Assembly: GCF_001673635.1 (NCBI RefSeq)
Contig: NZ_LZMH01000002.1
Location: forward strand, 62,001-126,000
Length of the DNA stretch: 64,000 bases
Origin: Mycobacterium asiaticum
GTDB taxonomy: Bacteria; Actinomycetota; Actinomycetes; Mycobacteriales; Mycobacteriaceae
Reading direction: 5' to 3'
This document shows positions 52,729-61,143 of this stretch, one piece after another (positions within the stretch are counted from its first letter, which is position 1; every line of letters begins with the position of its first letter). The position numbers were made by a program, and so were the translations under genes. The notes under the pieces were generated by a model. The model ran no database searches and was not told where the DNA came from. It worked only from the letters and a program-made list of their open reading frames with translations.

Positions 52729-52738
52729 AAGCTAGGCT
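52729..52738. promoter_or_regulatory. bidirectional promoter with overlapping -10 hexamers (membrane protein/lipE)
   Basis: In AAGCTAGGCT the minus TAGCTT and plus TAGGCT share TA at 52733-52734, the exact centre of a 24-bp spacer; each is 7 nt from its ATG. The geometry is identical to that at 51495-51504. Confidence 0.65.
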
Positions 52739-52745
52739 GTCGGCG

Positions 52746-53987
52746 ATGACGTCAACACCCGATGGCCGGATCCGTGTGCCCGACGACCTGGACGCCGTGA
52801 CGGCGATCGGCGACGAAGACCACTCCGAAGTCGGCAGCGCCGCCGTCGAGCGGATCTGGCAGGCCGCGCGGCACTGGTACCGGGCCGGGATGCACCCCGC
52901 CATCCAGCTGTGCCTCCGGCGCAACGGCCGGGTGGTGCTGAACCGGGCCATCGGGCACGGCTGGGGCAACGCCCCCACCGACGAACCCGACGCCGAAAAG
53001 ATTCCCGTCACCACCGACACTCCGTTCTGCGTGTACTCGGCGTCCAAGGGCATCACCGCGACCGTCGTCCACCTGCTCGTCGAACGCGGGGTCTTCGACC
53101 TCGACGACCGAGTGTGCGAATACATCCCGACCTACACCAGCCACGGCAAGGACCGCACCACGATCCGGCACGTGCTGAACCACAGCGCGGGCGTCCCGTT
53201 CCCCACCGGGCCCCGTCCGGACCTCAAGCGCGCCGACGACCACGAATACGCCCAGGAACAGCTCGGCAAACTGCGTCCGCTGTACCGGCCGGGCCTGGTG
53301 CACATTTACCACGCGCTGACCTGGGGCCCGCTGATGCGGGAGATCGTCTACGCGAGCACCGGCAAGGACATTCGCGACATCCTGGCCAGCGAAATCCTTG
53401 AGCCACTGAACTTCCGGTGGACCAACTTCGGCGTGGCGGCGCAGGACGTCCCGCTGGTTGCGCCCAGTCACCCGACCGGCAAACCGTTGCCACCGGTGAT
53501 TGCCGCGATCTTCCGCAAGGCGATCGGCGGAACGGTGCACGAGATCATCCCCTACACCAACACCCCGGCGTTCCTGACCACCGTGGTGCCGTCGTCCAAC
53601 GGCGTCTCCACCGCGGACGAGCTGTCGCGTTTCGCCGAAATCTGGCGCCGCGGCGGCGAACTCGACGGCGTGCGGATCATCAGCGCGGAACGCATGTACA
53701 ACGCCGTGCAGGAGGCCCGCCGGCTGCGGCCCGATTTCGCGGTAGGACTGCAGCCGGCCCGGTGGGGCACCGGATTCATGCTGGGCACCGACCGCTGGGG
53801 GCCGTTCGGGCGCAACGCTGCTGCCGCGTTCGGAAACCTCGGGCTGGCCAACATCGCGATCTGGGCGGATCCGGCGCGGGGTTTGGCGGGCGGCGTGATC
53901 AGTAGCGGCAAGCCCGGCAAGGACCCCGAAATCAAGCGCTACACCACCCTGATGGACACCATCGCCGCCTCGATCCCGCGGGTGTGA
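52746..53987 (+). CDS. lipE: serine hydrolase, beta-lactamase-related esterase LipE
   Basis: This 413-residue protein has the SxxK nucleophile in YSASKGITATVVH, a Tyr in VHIYHALTWG and no signal peptide. It is a class C-like esterase (family VIII carboxylesterase type), the orthologue of Rv3775. Role: hydrolysis of short acyl esters. Leaderless ATG 52746. Confidence 0.9.
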   Translation: MTSTPDGRIRVPDDLDAVTAIGDEDHSEVGSAAVERIWQAARHWYRAGMHPAIQLCLRRNGRVVLNRAIGHGWGNAPTDEPDAEKIPVTTDTPFCVYSASKGITATVVHLLVERGVFDLDDRVCEYIPTYTSHGKDRTTIRHVLNHSAGVPFPTGPRPDLKRADDHEYAQEQLGKLRPLYRPGLVHIYHALTWGPLMREIVYASTGKDIRDILASEILEPLNFRWTNFGVAAQDVPLVAPSHPTGKPLPPVIAAIFRKAIGGTVHEIIPYTNTPAFLTTVVPSSNGVSTADELSRFAEIWRRGGELDGVRIISAERMYNAVQEARRLRPDFAVGLQPARWGTGFMLGTDRWGPFGRNAAAAFGNLGLANIAIWADPARGLAGGVISSGKPGKDPEIKRYTTLMDTIAASIPRV

Positions 53988-54024
53988 GCGTTTGTCAGTG
54001 GACTAGGCGGGCATCCATCGACAC

Positions 54025-55131
54025 ATGGATTCCGAACGCTTCCGAAAACTGCTGAACACCCCCGGACCCTTTGCGTCCGTCTACTTCGACGACTCGCACG
54101 ACAGCCACGATGCCGCCGCTCAACTCGACCTGAAATGGCGCGCGGTGCGTGAGGAACTGCAGCGGCAGGGCGCAGACGAATCCATCGTCGACGAGATCGA
54201 GCGCGCCGTCATGGATCTGCAACCACCGATCGGTCGCAGCGGTCGGGCGGTCGTGGCCGGTCCGACCGGTGTCCTGGTCAACGAGCATCTGGTGCGCCCG
54301 CCCGCGGCCACCGTGACACGGGTGTCGGAACTGCCCTACCTGATTCCCGTCCTCGAACTAGGTATGGACGAGCCGAATTACGTTCTGGCGATCGTCGACC
54401 ACGCCGGCGCCGACCTGACCGTCCGCGACAACAACGGGCTGCGCTCGGAGACTGTCGACGGCGGCGGCTACCCGGTGCACAAGGCGGCCGGCGCCGAGAC
54501 CGCCGGCTACGGCGACCCGCAACCGCGCACCGATGAGGCTGCCCGCAAGAACATGCGCGCCGTCGCCGACCGCATCGCCGAATTGACCGACCAGACCGGC
54601 TCCGAGGCGGTCTTCCTGGTCGGCGAGGTGCGGTCCCGCAGCGACCTGCTGGCGCAACTGCCCGAGCGGATCGGCGACCGGGCCGTGCCCTTAGAGGTTG
54701 GCGCGCGGCACAGCGGGCACGACTTCGACGAGGTGCAACGCGAGATCGAAACCTGGTTCGCCAAACGGCAGTTGCAGATCCTCGAAGCCGCCGCCGAGCG
54801 GTTCAGCGCCGAGGTCGGCCGGCAATCCGGGCTGGCCGCCGAAGGGTTGGACGCGGTGTGTTCGGCATTGCGCCAGGGGGCGGTCGAGACGCTGATCGTT
54901 GGGGACATCGGCGGCGCCACGGTGGTCGCCGACGAGGGACTGACCACCATCGCTCCGAACGCCAACGTGCTGTCCGAGCAGGGCGCCGCGCCTGCCAAGA
55001 CACTGCGCGCCGACGAGGCGCTGCCGCTGTTCGCCATCTCGGTCGGAGCGTCACTGGTGCGCACCGACGAGCGGATCGAACCCGCCGACGGGATCGCCGC
55101 GGTGCTGCGCTACGCGCCGACGCTGCACTAG
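54025..55131 (+). CDS. baeRF2/Rv2629-like eRF1-domain protein
   Basis: This 368-residue protein aligns from memory with M. tuberculosis Rv2629: GPFASVYFDDSHDSHDAAAQ, VLVNEHL, VLAIVDHAGADLTV, VFLVGEVRSRSDLLAQLPE and DTLIVG-type strands. It has the eRF1/Pelota-like domains of the bacterial eRF1 (baeRF) group, thought to interact with ribosomes; Rv2629 is a DosR-related stress protein. Here it occupies a slot that differs in H37Rv. Start ATG 54025. Confidence 0.82.
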   Translation: MDSERFRKLLNTPGPFASVYFDDSHDSHDAAAQLDLKWRAVREELQRQGADESIVDEIERAVMDLQPPIGRSGRAVVAGPTGVLVNEHLVRPPAATVTRVSELPYLIPVLELGMDEPNYVLAIVDHAGADLTVRDNNGLRSETVDGGGYPVHKAAGAETAGYGDPQPRTDEAARKNMRAVADRIAELTDQTGSEAVFLVGEVRSRSDLLAQLPERIGDRAVPLEVGARHSGHDFDEVQREIETWFAKRQLQILEAAAERFSAEVGRQSGLAAEGLDAVCSALRQGAVETLIVGDIGGATVVADEGLTTIAPNANVLSEQGAAPAKTLRADEALPLFAISVGASLVRTDERIEPADGIAAVLRYAPTLH

Positions 55132-55148
55132 CTTGGGCGTCGCTTAGT

Positions 55149-55210
55149 CGCGAGCGTGCACAAAATGCCGGCCGCGGCGGCGTGTCGCTGTACCGACACG
55201 CACCCTCGCG
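55149..55210. repeat. nested inverted repeat in a convergent gap
   Basis: CGCGAGCGTGC (55149-55159) pairs with GCACCCTCGCG (55200-55210, one mismatch) and encloses a smaller hairpin GTGTCG-ctgtac-CGACAC (55182-55199). It lies between the Rv2629-like stop and the 3' end of tRNA-Ser; a terminator is likely. Confidence 0.5.
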
Positions 55211-55243
55211 GGCGGGGCGGCGCGCTCGCGGCCAACAAATTTG

Positions 55244-55330
55244 CGGTGGCGGAGGGATTTGAACCCCCGGACGGTTTTAGCCGTCTCTCGCTTTCAAGGC
55301 GAGTGCATTAGGCCGCTCTGCCACGCCACC
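55244..55330 (-). tRNA. tRNA-Ser (TGA)
   Basis: A class II tRNA with acceptor GGTGGCG/CGCCACC, anticodon loop CTTGAAA (anticodon TGA), a long variable arm and T loop GGTTCAAATCC. It reads UCA and neighbours. The acceptor and T arms closely match tRNA-Ser(CGA) at 23979. Confidence 0.95.
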
Positions 55331-55363
55331 CGAACATCGGTAAGGCAAGGGTAGCGGTGCCGG

Positions 55364-55369
55364 TAGCGT
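55364..55369 (+). promoter_or_regulatory. -10 hexamer TAGCGT of a probable leaderless promoter
   Basis: TAGCGT lies 7 nt before ATG 55377. It overlaps the alternative GTG at 55368, arguing for ATG 55377. Confidence 0.5.
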
Positions 55370-55376
55370 GACCGAC

Positions 55377-56348
55377 ATGCGTGCCATAGTCGCCGAATCC
55401 GCCGAACATTTGGTTTGGCAAGAGGTCCCGGACGCGTCCGCCGGGCCGGGAGAGGTACTGATCAAGGTCGCCGCAGCCGGCGTCAACCGTGCCGATGTAC
55501 TTCAGGCCGCGGGCAAATACCCGCCCCCGCCGGGAGCCAGCGAGATCATCGGCATGGAGGTGTCCGGCGTCATCGCGGACATTGGTGCAGACGTGACGCA
55601 GTGGAGCGTCGGACAACACGTGTGCGCGCTGCTGGCCGGCGGCGGCTACGCCGAGTACGCCGCCGTCCCGGCCGGCCAGGTGATGCCGATCCCCTCGCCC
55701 GTCGAGCTGGTGGACGCGGCCGGGATACCGGAGGTGGCCTGCACGGTCTGGTCCAACCTGGTGATGACCGCCCACCTGGGCCCCGGCCAGCTGCTGCTGG
55801 TGCACGGCGGGGCCAGCGGCATCGGCACCCACGCCATCCAGGTAGCCCGTGCCCTCGGTGCCCGGGTGGCCGTCACTGCCGGATCACCGGAGAAGCTGCA
55901 ACTGTGCCGCGAGCTGGGCGCCCAGATCACCATCTCCTATAAGGACGAGGACTTCGTCGCCCGCCTGCGGGAGGAGACCGACGGAGCCGACGTGATCCTG
56001 GACATCATGGGTGCGGCCTATCTGGATCGCAATATCGATGCGCTGGCCACCGACGGACAACTGGTCATCATCGGCATGCAGGGCGGGGTGAAGTCGGAGA
56101 TCAACCTGGGCAAGTTGCTGGTCAAGCGAGCGCGGGTCATCGGCACCACGCTGCGGGCCCGTCCGGTCAGCGGACCGAACAGCAAGAGCGCCGTGGTGAG
56201 CGCGGTGACCACCTCGGTTTGGCCGATGTTCGCCAGCGAGCGGGTCCGCCCGATCATAGGGAAGCGGTTTCCAATTCAGCAGGCGGCGGAGGCGCACCAG
56301 CTGCTGCAGTCGGGCGGGTCGTTCGGAAAGATTCTTCTGACGGTCTAG
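55377..56348 (+). CDS. NAD(P)H-quinone oxidoreductase-like MDR (Rv3777)
   Basis: This 323-residue zinc-free MDR has the NRADVLQAAGKYPPPPGASE segment of PIG3/quinone reductase enzymes and the NADPH loop VHGGASGIGTHAIQVARALG. It should reduce quinones using NADPH. ATG 55377 is chosen on promoter spacing; GTG 55368 is an alternative. Orthologue of Rv3777. Confidence 0.92.
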   Translation: MRAIVAESAEHLVWQEVPDASAGPGEVLIKVAAAGVNRADVLQAAGKYPPPPGASEIIGMEVSGVIADIGADVTQWSVGQHVCALLAGGGYAEYAAVPAGQVMPIPSPVELVDAAGIPEVACTVWSNLVMTAHLGPGQLLLVHGGASGIGTHAIQVARALGARVAVTAGSPEKLQLCRELGAQITISYKDEDFVARLREETDGADVILDIMGAAYLDRNIDALATDGQLVIIGMQGGVKSEINLGKLLVKRARVIGTTLRARPVSGPNSKSAVVSAVTTSVWPMFASERVRPIIGKRFPIQQAAEAHQLLQSGGSFGKILLTV

Positions 56349-56354
56349 TTCCCT

Positions 56355-56417
56355 GCGCGAGCAGACGCGAAAGTCCCATTTTGCGCACGCAAATGGGGAC
56401 TTTTGCGTCTGCTCGCG
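56355..56417. repeat. intergenic palindrome (GAGCAGACGC family)
   Basis: The arms 56355-56385 and 56388-56417 are nearly perfect complements of about 30 bp with a 2-nt loop, lying between convergent stops 56348 and 56430. It shares its GAGCAGACGCGAAAGT arm with 37161-37216. A strong bidirectional hairpin. Confidence 0.8.
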
Positions 56418-56429
56418 AGGTAACGGAAC

Positions 56430-57626
56430 CTAACCGAGCGAGGCGAGCGCGCGCACCAACTGATCGACCTCGGCCATTGTCGAGTAGTGCGCCAAGCCGA
56501 CGGTCACCGCGCCGCCGATGTCGTTGACGCCCAGTACGTCGAGCACGCGGGAGCTGGCGTTGGCGATCGCCAGAATCCCGTTGTCCGCCAACCGCTGCAC
56601 CACCCGGTCGGCCGGCACCTCCGTCACGGCGAAGCTGACCACCGGTATCCGCGCCTCCGGACGGCCGAGCAGGATCACCAGCGGTAGCGACCGCAGCGAC
56701 GTCATCAGGTAGTCGTAGATCCGGTTCAAATACGCCGAGGCGGAGTGCATCGACACCGACAGCCGCTCGCGCCGGGTCCCGCGTGCGGACTCGTCCAGCG
56801 AGGCCAGGTATTCGACGCTGGCCACCACACCGGCCAGGAAACCGAACTGGTGCACGCCCACTTCCAGCCGGCCCGGGCCGGTGGCGTAGGGATTGGTCGA
56901 CACGGAGCTGAACGTGTTGATCAGCGCCGGCTCCCGGAACACCATCGCCCCGATCGGCGGTCCACCCCAGCCGACCGCGTTCACCGCGACCACGTCGGCG
57001 TCGGTCTCCTTGATGTCGAAGAGCCGATACGGCGCCGCGGCGGAATGGTCAACGACCACCAGGCCGCCGACGTCGTGCACCAGCTTCGTCATCGCGCGCA
57101 GGTCGGTCACGGCGCCCAACGTGCCCGACGCCGACGTGACCGCCACCAGGCGGGTCGCCTTGTTGATCAGGCTCTCCCACTGCCAGGTCGGCAATTCGCC
57201 GGTCTCGATATCGACCTCGGCCCACTTGACCTTCGCGCCGTACCGGTGCGCCGCGCGCAGCCATGGCGCGATATTGGCCTCGTCGTCCAAACGGCTGACG
57301 ACCACCTCGTAGCCCAGCCCGGAGCGCGCCGACGACGCCTCGGCCAGTGACGACAGCAGCACCGCCCGGTCTGCACCCAGCACCACGCCGCTGGGGTCGG
57401 CGTTGACCAGGTCGGCTATCGCCTCGCGGGCCGCCTCCAGCACCGCCGCGCTGCGGCGCGCCGACGGGTGGGCACCCTCGGTGCTGGCCGCGGACCGGCG
57501 GAAGGCAGTCGAGACGGTGGTCGCCACGGAATCGGGGATCAGCATGCCCTCGGGTGCGTCGAAGTGCACCCACCCGTCACCAAGCGACGGGTGCAGTCCA
57601 CGCACCCGGGCGACGTCGTAGGCCAT
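56430..57626 (-). CDS. class V aminotransferase/cysteine desulfurase-like protein lacking the PLP lysine (Rv3778c)
   Basis: This 398-residue protein has the class V fold: [51 protein letters not shown] (Asp for PLP ring nitrogen). Where cysteine desulfurases have SGHK, this has NAVGWGGPP (residues 216-224), with no Lys near. So it may not bind PLP covalently. Leaderless ATG 57626. Orthologue of Rv3778c. Confidence 0.88.
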   Translation of the reverse strand: MAYDVARVRGLHPSLGDGWVHFDAPEGMLIPDSVATTVSTAFRRSAASTEGAHPSARRSAAVLEAAREAIADLVNADPSGVVLGADRAVLLSSLAEASSARSGLGYEVVVSRLDDEANIAPWLRAAHRYGAKVKWAEVDIETGELPTWQWESLINKATRLVAVTSASGTLGAVTDLRAMTKLVHDVGGLVVVDHSAAAPYRLFDIKETDADVVAVNAVGWGGPPIGAMVFREPALINTFSSVSTNPYATGPGRLEVGVHQFGFLAGVVASVEYLASLDESARGTRRERLSVSMHSASAYLNRIYDYLMTSLRSLPLVILLGRPEARIPVVSFAVTEVPADRVVQRLADNGILAIANASSRVLDVLGVNDIGGAVTVGLAHYSTMAEVDQLVRALASLG

Positions 57627-57633
57627 GCCAGCC

Positions 57634-57639
57634 ACCTTA
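57634..57639 (-). promoter_or_regulatory. -10 hexamer TAAGGT of a probable leaderless promoter
   Basis: TAAGGT on the minus strand is 7 nt before ATG 57626 (57627-57633 intervene), which supports that start over the upstream in-frame start at 57671. Confidence 0.5.
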
Positions 57640-57764
57640 GAGCTATTGCGTGCTTCGAAAGCTACGGCCATTTTCGAGGATGGGTGCCGGTGGCGGGTGC
57701 GCCATAGACGTGCCAGCCGTCACGGCCCTCCGAGTCAGGTCACCCGGCCAGCCATACTAGTCGA

Positions 57765-59786
57765 GTGAGCTTGTGCTTCGGAACGCTGATCGCATTGGTC
57801 CTGCTGATCGCACCGGGTGCCACCATCGCACGTATTGCACAGTTGAACTGGCCGATCGCAATTGCGGTCGGCCCGCCTCTGACGTACGGCGTTGTGGCAC
57901 TGGCGATCATCCCTTACGGCGCGCTCGGCATCCCATGGAACGGGTGGACGGCGCTGGCCGCATTCGCCGTGGTGTGTGCATTGGCGACGGTGCTCACACT
58001 GCTGCTGGCCCGGTTCCGGGACAAGGACGCCGAGGCCCGCGGGGTCAAACCCGGTCCGGCGATCGTGGTCGCGGCGGGCGTGCTGCTGGGCACCGTCTTG
58101 ATCGGCTGGGCGGCGGTCAGCGGCATATCGCAGTGGCAGTCGATCCCGAGCACCTGGGACGCGGTGTGGCACGCCAACACCGTGCGCTGGATCCTCGACG
58201 TCGGCCAGGCGTCGCCCACCCACATGGGCGAGCTGCGCAACGTCGAGACGCACGCGCTGCTGTACTACCCGTCCGTCTTTCACGCCCTGACGGCCGTGCT
58301 GTGCCAGCTCACCGGCGCGGCGGCAACCACCGGCTACACCTTGACGTCGGTGGCGGCGGCGATCTGGCTGTTCCCGGTCAGCGCGGCCGTCCTGGCCTGG
58401 ATGACCTTGCGCAGCCACACCACCGAGTGGCGCACCGCGGCCGTCGCGGCCACCGCGGCCGCGCTTTCCGCCTCGTTCACCGCGGTCCCCTACGTAGAGT
58501 TCGACACCGCGGCCATGCCCAACCTGGCGGCCTATGGCGTCGCGATACCCACCATGGCGCTGATCGCCTCGACGTTGGGGCACCGCGACCGCATCCCGGT
58601 GGCGGTGCTGGCCCTGGTTGGGGTCTTCTCGGTGCACATCACCGGCGGCATCATCACCCTGTTGCTGCTGGGCGGCTGGTGGCTCTTCGAGGCGCTGTGG
58701 CACCCGGTGCGAGGCCGCATCCGGGACGTGGCGGTGTTGGCCGGGGTCGGGGTGACGGCCGGGCTGATCCTGCTACCTCAGTTTCTCAGTGTCACCAAGC
58801 AGGAAGACATCATCGCCGGCCACTCGTTTCTGACGTACCTGAGCATGAGACACGGCCTGTTCGACGCGGTGTTCATGCACTCCCGGCATCTGAATGATTT
58901 CCCGTACCAGGTCGCACTGAGCTTCCTGTGCGCCGTCGGCGGCTTCATCCTGCTGTTCGACGGGATCACCTGGAACCGCAACGTACTGAAACTTTCCTGG
59001 CCACTGGCGCTGCTGAAGGTGCGTTGGCCGCTGGTCGTCTGGTTGCTGCTCATCGTGATCAACGTCGACGCCGGCACCCCACTGTGGGGTCCGTTCGGCC
59101 GGCTGGCCGGCGCCATCGGCGAGTTCTTCTACAAGGATCCGCGCCGCATCGCCGCGGCCACGACCCCGCTGTTCAACCTGATGGCCGCCGTCGCGCTGGT
59201 CTGGCTGGTCGCCGCGGCGATTGCTCTGGCGAAGAAGTTCACCCAAAATCGCAAACCGCTGCCGAACCGCTTCTGGGCCACGGCCACCGCGGTGCTGCTG
59301 GTGGGTGTCAGCGTTGGCCTCGCGGTGCTCTACTTCCCTCGGCACCGGTTCCTCTTCGGCGACAAATACGACTCGATCATGGTGGACCAACGCGACCTCG
59401 ACGCCATGGCCTACCTGGCCAAGCTGCCGGGCGCACGCGACACCCTGATCGGCAACTCCAATGTCGACGGCACGAATTGGATGTACGCCGTGGCCGGACT
59501 GCACCCGCTGTGGACGCACTACGACTACCCCGTGCAGATGGGGCCCGGCTATCACCGATTTATCTTCTGGGCCTACGCCAGGAAGGGCGACACCGACAAG
59601 CGGGTCCCCGAGGCGATCAAAGCCCTGAACATCCGCTACGTCTTGGCCAGCGGCCCCACGGTCCGGGGGTTCAAGATTCCCGACGGACTAGTCTCACTGG
59701 ACAAGTCGCCGTACTGGACGATGATCTACGACAACGGCGGCGCCCAGATTTACGAATGGCACGGCGATACGCCGGTACATCCCTAG
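57765..59786 (+). CDS. polytopic membrane protein of Rv3779 type (DUF6541-like)
   Basis: This 673-residue protein has at least 11 TM segments in the first 500 residues (LCFGTLIALVLLIAPGATIA, MLLGTVLIGWAAV) and a C-terminal soluble domain with YLAKLPGARDTLIGNSNVDG, like GT-C glycosyltransferases. The M. tuberculosis orthologue Rv3779 was reported as a polyprenyl-phosphomannosyl synthase; I have not verified that. GTG 57765. It heads the envelope-assembly block. Confidence 0.85.
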   Translation: MSLCFGTLIALVLLIAPGATIARIAQLNWPIAIAVGPPLTYGVVALAIIPYGALGIPWNGWTALAAFAVVCALATVLTLLLARFRDKDAEARGVKPGPAIVVAAGVLLGTVLIGWAAVSGISQWQSIPSTWDAVWHANTVRWILDVGQASPTHMGELRNVETHALLYYPSVFHALTAVLCQLTGAAATTGYTLTSVAAAIWLFPVSAAVLAWMTLRSHTTEWRTAAVAATAAALSASFTAVPYVEFDTAAMPNLAAYGVAIPTMALIASTLGHRDRIPVAVLALVGVFSVHITGGIITLLLLGGWWLFEALWHPVRGRIRDVAVLAGVGVTAGLILLPQFLSVTKQEDIIAGHSFLTYLSMRHGLFDAVFMHSRHLNDFPYQVALSFLCAVGGFILLFDGITWNRNVLKLSWPLALLKVRWPLVVWLLLIVINVDAGTPLWGPFGRLAGAIGEFFYKDPRRIAAATTPLFNLMAAVALVWLVAAAIALAKKFTQNRKPLPNRFWATATAVLLVGVSVGLAVLYFPRHRFLFGDKYDSIMVDQRDLDAMAYLAKLPGARDTLIGNSNVDGTNWMYAVAGLHPLWTHYDYPVQMGPGYHRFIFWAYARKGDTDKRVPEAIKALNIRYVLASGPTVRGFKIPDGLVSLDKSPYWTMIYDNGGAQIYEWHGDTPVHP

Positions 59787-59799
59787 CAGCACGAGGACG

Positions 59800-60342
59800 G
59801 TGATTGAGTTGGGTACGGGCAACGACGACCCGAACGATGACGGCATCGAGGTCATCGGCGGCGTCGACCCGCGTCTGATGGCGCTTCGGCAAACCGATGA
59901 CGGCGAGGACTCCGACGACCGCTCCCTGACCGACCTGGTCGAGCAGCCCGCGAAGGTGATGCGCATCGGCACCATGATCAAGCAGTTGCTCGAGGAGGTG
60001 CGCGCGGCACCGCTCGACGACGCCAGTCGCAGCCGGTTGCGTGACATCCACGCCACCAGCATCCGCGAGCTGGAGGACGGTCTGGCACCGGAATTGCGCG
60101 AGGAGCTGGAACGGCTCACCCTGCCGTTCAACGAGGAGACGCCGCCGTCGGACGCCGAGCTGCGGATCGCCCAGGCCCAGCTGGTCGGCTGGCTGGAAGG
60201 GCTCTTCCACGGCATCCAGACCGCGCTGTTCGCCCAGCAGATGGCCGCCCGCGCGCAACTCGAGCAGATGCGTCAGGGCGCGCTGCCGCCGGGGGTGAGT
60301 CGGCCGGGCCACCACGGGCCCGGCACCGGACAGTACCTCTGA
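59800..60342 (+). CDS. bpa: bacterial proteasome activator Bpa (PafE)
   Basis: This 180-residue protein matches Bpa: an acidic N-terminus (NDDPNDDGIEVIGGVDPRLM), the core SLTDLVEQPAKVMRIGTMIK helices, AELRIAQAQLVGWLEGLFHG, and the C-terminal GQYL tail that docks on the 20S proteasome (HbYX-like). It assembles a dodecameric ring that opens the proteasome without ATP. GTG 59800; orthologue of Rv3780. Confidence 0.95.
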   Translation: MIELGTGNDDPNDDGIEVIGGVDPRLMALRQTDDGEDSDDRSLTDLVEQPAKVMRIGTMIKQLLEEVRAAPLDDASRSRLRDIHATSIRELEDGLAPELREELERLTLPFNEETPPSDAELRIAQAQLVGWLEGLFHGIQTALFAQQMAARAQLEQMRQGALPPGVSRPGHHGPGTGQYL

Positions 60343-60345
60343 GCC

Positions 60346-61143
60346 GTGCCGAGCGGTCCGCACATCGAGACCCGCGACGCGTGGGTCGAGTTCCCGATTT
60401 TCGACGCCAAGTCGCGGTCGCTGAAGAAGGCGTTCCTGGGTAAGGCCGGCGGCGCGATCGGCCGCAACAGTTCCAACGTGGTCGTCATCGAGGCGTTGCG
60501 GGACATCACCATGTCGCTGGAGCTCGGTGACCGGGTGGGGCTGGTCGGGCACAACGGCGCCGGGAAGTCCACCCTGCTGCGGCTGCTCTCCGGCATCTAT
60601 GAGCCGACGCGCGGCTGGGCGAAGGTCACCGGCCGGGTGGCGCCGGTGTTCGATCTCGGCATCGGCATGGACCCGGAGATCTCCGGCTACGAGAACATCA
60701 TCATCCGGGGCCTGTTCCTCGGGCAGACCCGCAAACAGATGCTGGCCAAGGTGGACGAAATCGCCGAGTTCACCGAGTTGGGCGACTACCTGTCCATGCC
60801 GCTGCGCACCTACTCCACCGGCATGCGGGTGCGGCTGGCGATGGGCGTGGTCACCAGCATCGATCCGGAAATCCTGCTGCTCGACGAAGGCATCGGCGCC
60901 GTCGACGCCGAGTTTTTGAAGAAGGCGCAGTCACGGCTGCAGAGTCTGGTCGAGCGCTCCGGGATCCTGGTGTTCGCCAGCCATTCCAACGAGTTCCTGG
61001 CCCGGCTGTGCAAGACGGCGATGTGGATCGACCACGGCGTCATCAAGCAGAGTGGTGGTATCGAAGACGTGGTGCGCGCCTACGAGGGCGACGACGCGGC
61101 GCGGCACGTGCGCGAAGTTCTCGCCGAGACCGCGCGTGAGTGA
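60346..61143 (+). CDS. wzt: galactan ABC transporter ATP-binding protein Wzt (RfbE)
   Basis: This 265-residue ATPase has Walker A GHNGAGKST, signature YSTGMRVRLAMGV and Walker B ILLLDEGIGAVD, of the polysaccharide-export Wzt/TagH type. With Wzm it moves the galactan precursor of arabinogalactan across the membrane. It starts 3 nt after the bpa stop. Orthologue of Rv3781. glfT1 overlaps it by 8 nt. Confidence 0.95.
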   Translation: MPSGPHIETRDAWVEFPIFDAKSRSLKKAFLGKAGGAIGRNSSNVVVIEALRDITMSLELGDRVGLVGHNGAGKSTLLRLLSGIYEPTRGWAKVTGRVAPVFDLGIGMDPEISGYENIIIRGLFLGQTRKQMLAKVDEIAEFTELGDYLSMPLRTYSTGMRVRLAMGVVTSIDPEILLLDEGIGAVDAEFLKKAQSRLQSLVERSGILVFASHSNEFLARLCKTAMWIDHGVIKQSGGIEDVVRAYEGDDAARHVREVLAETARE

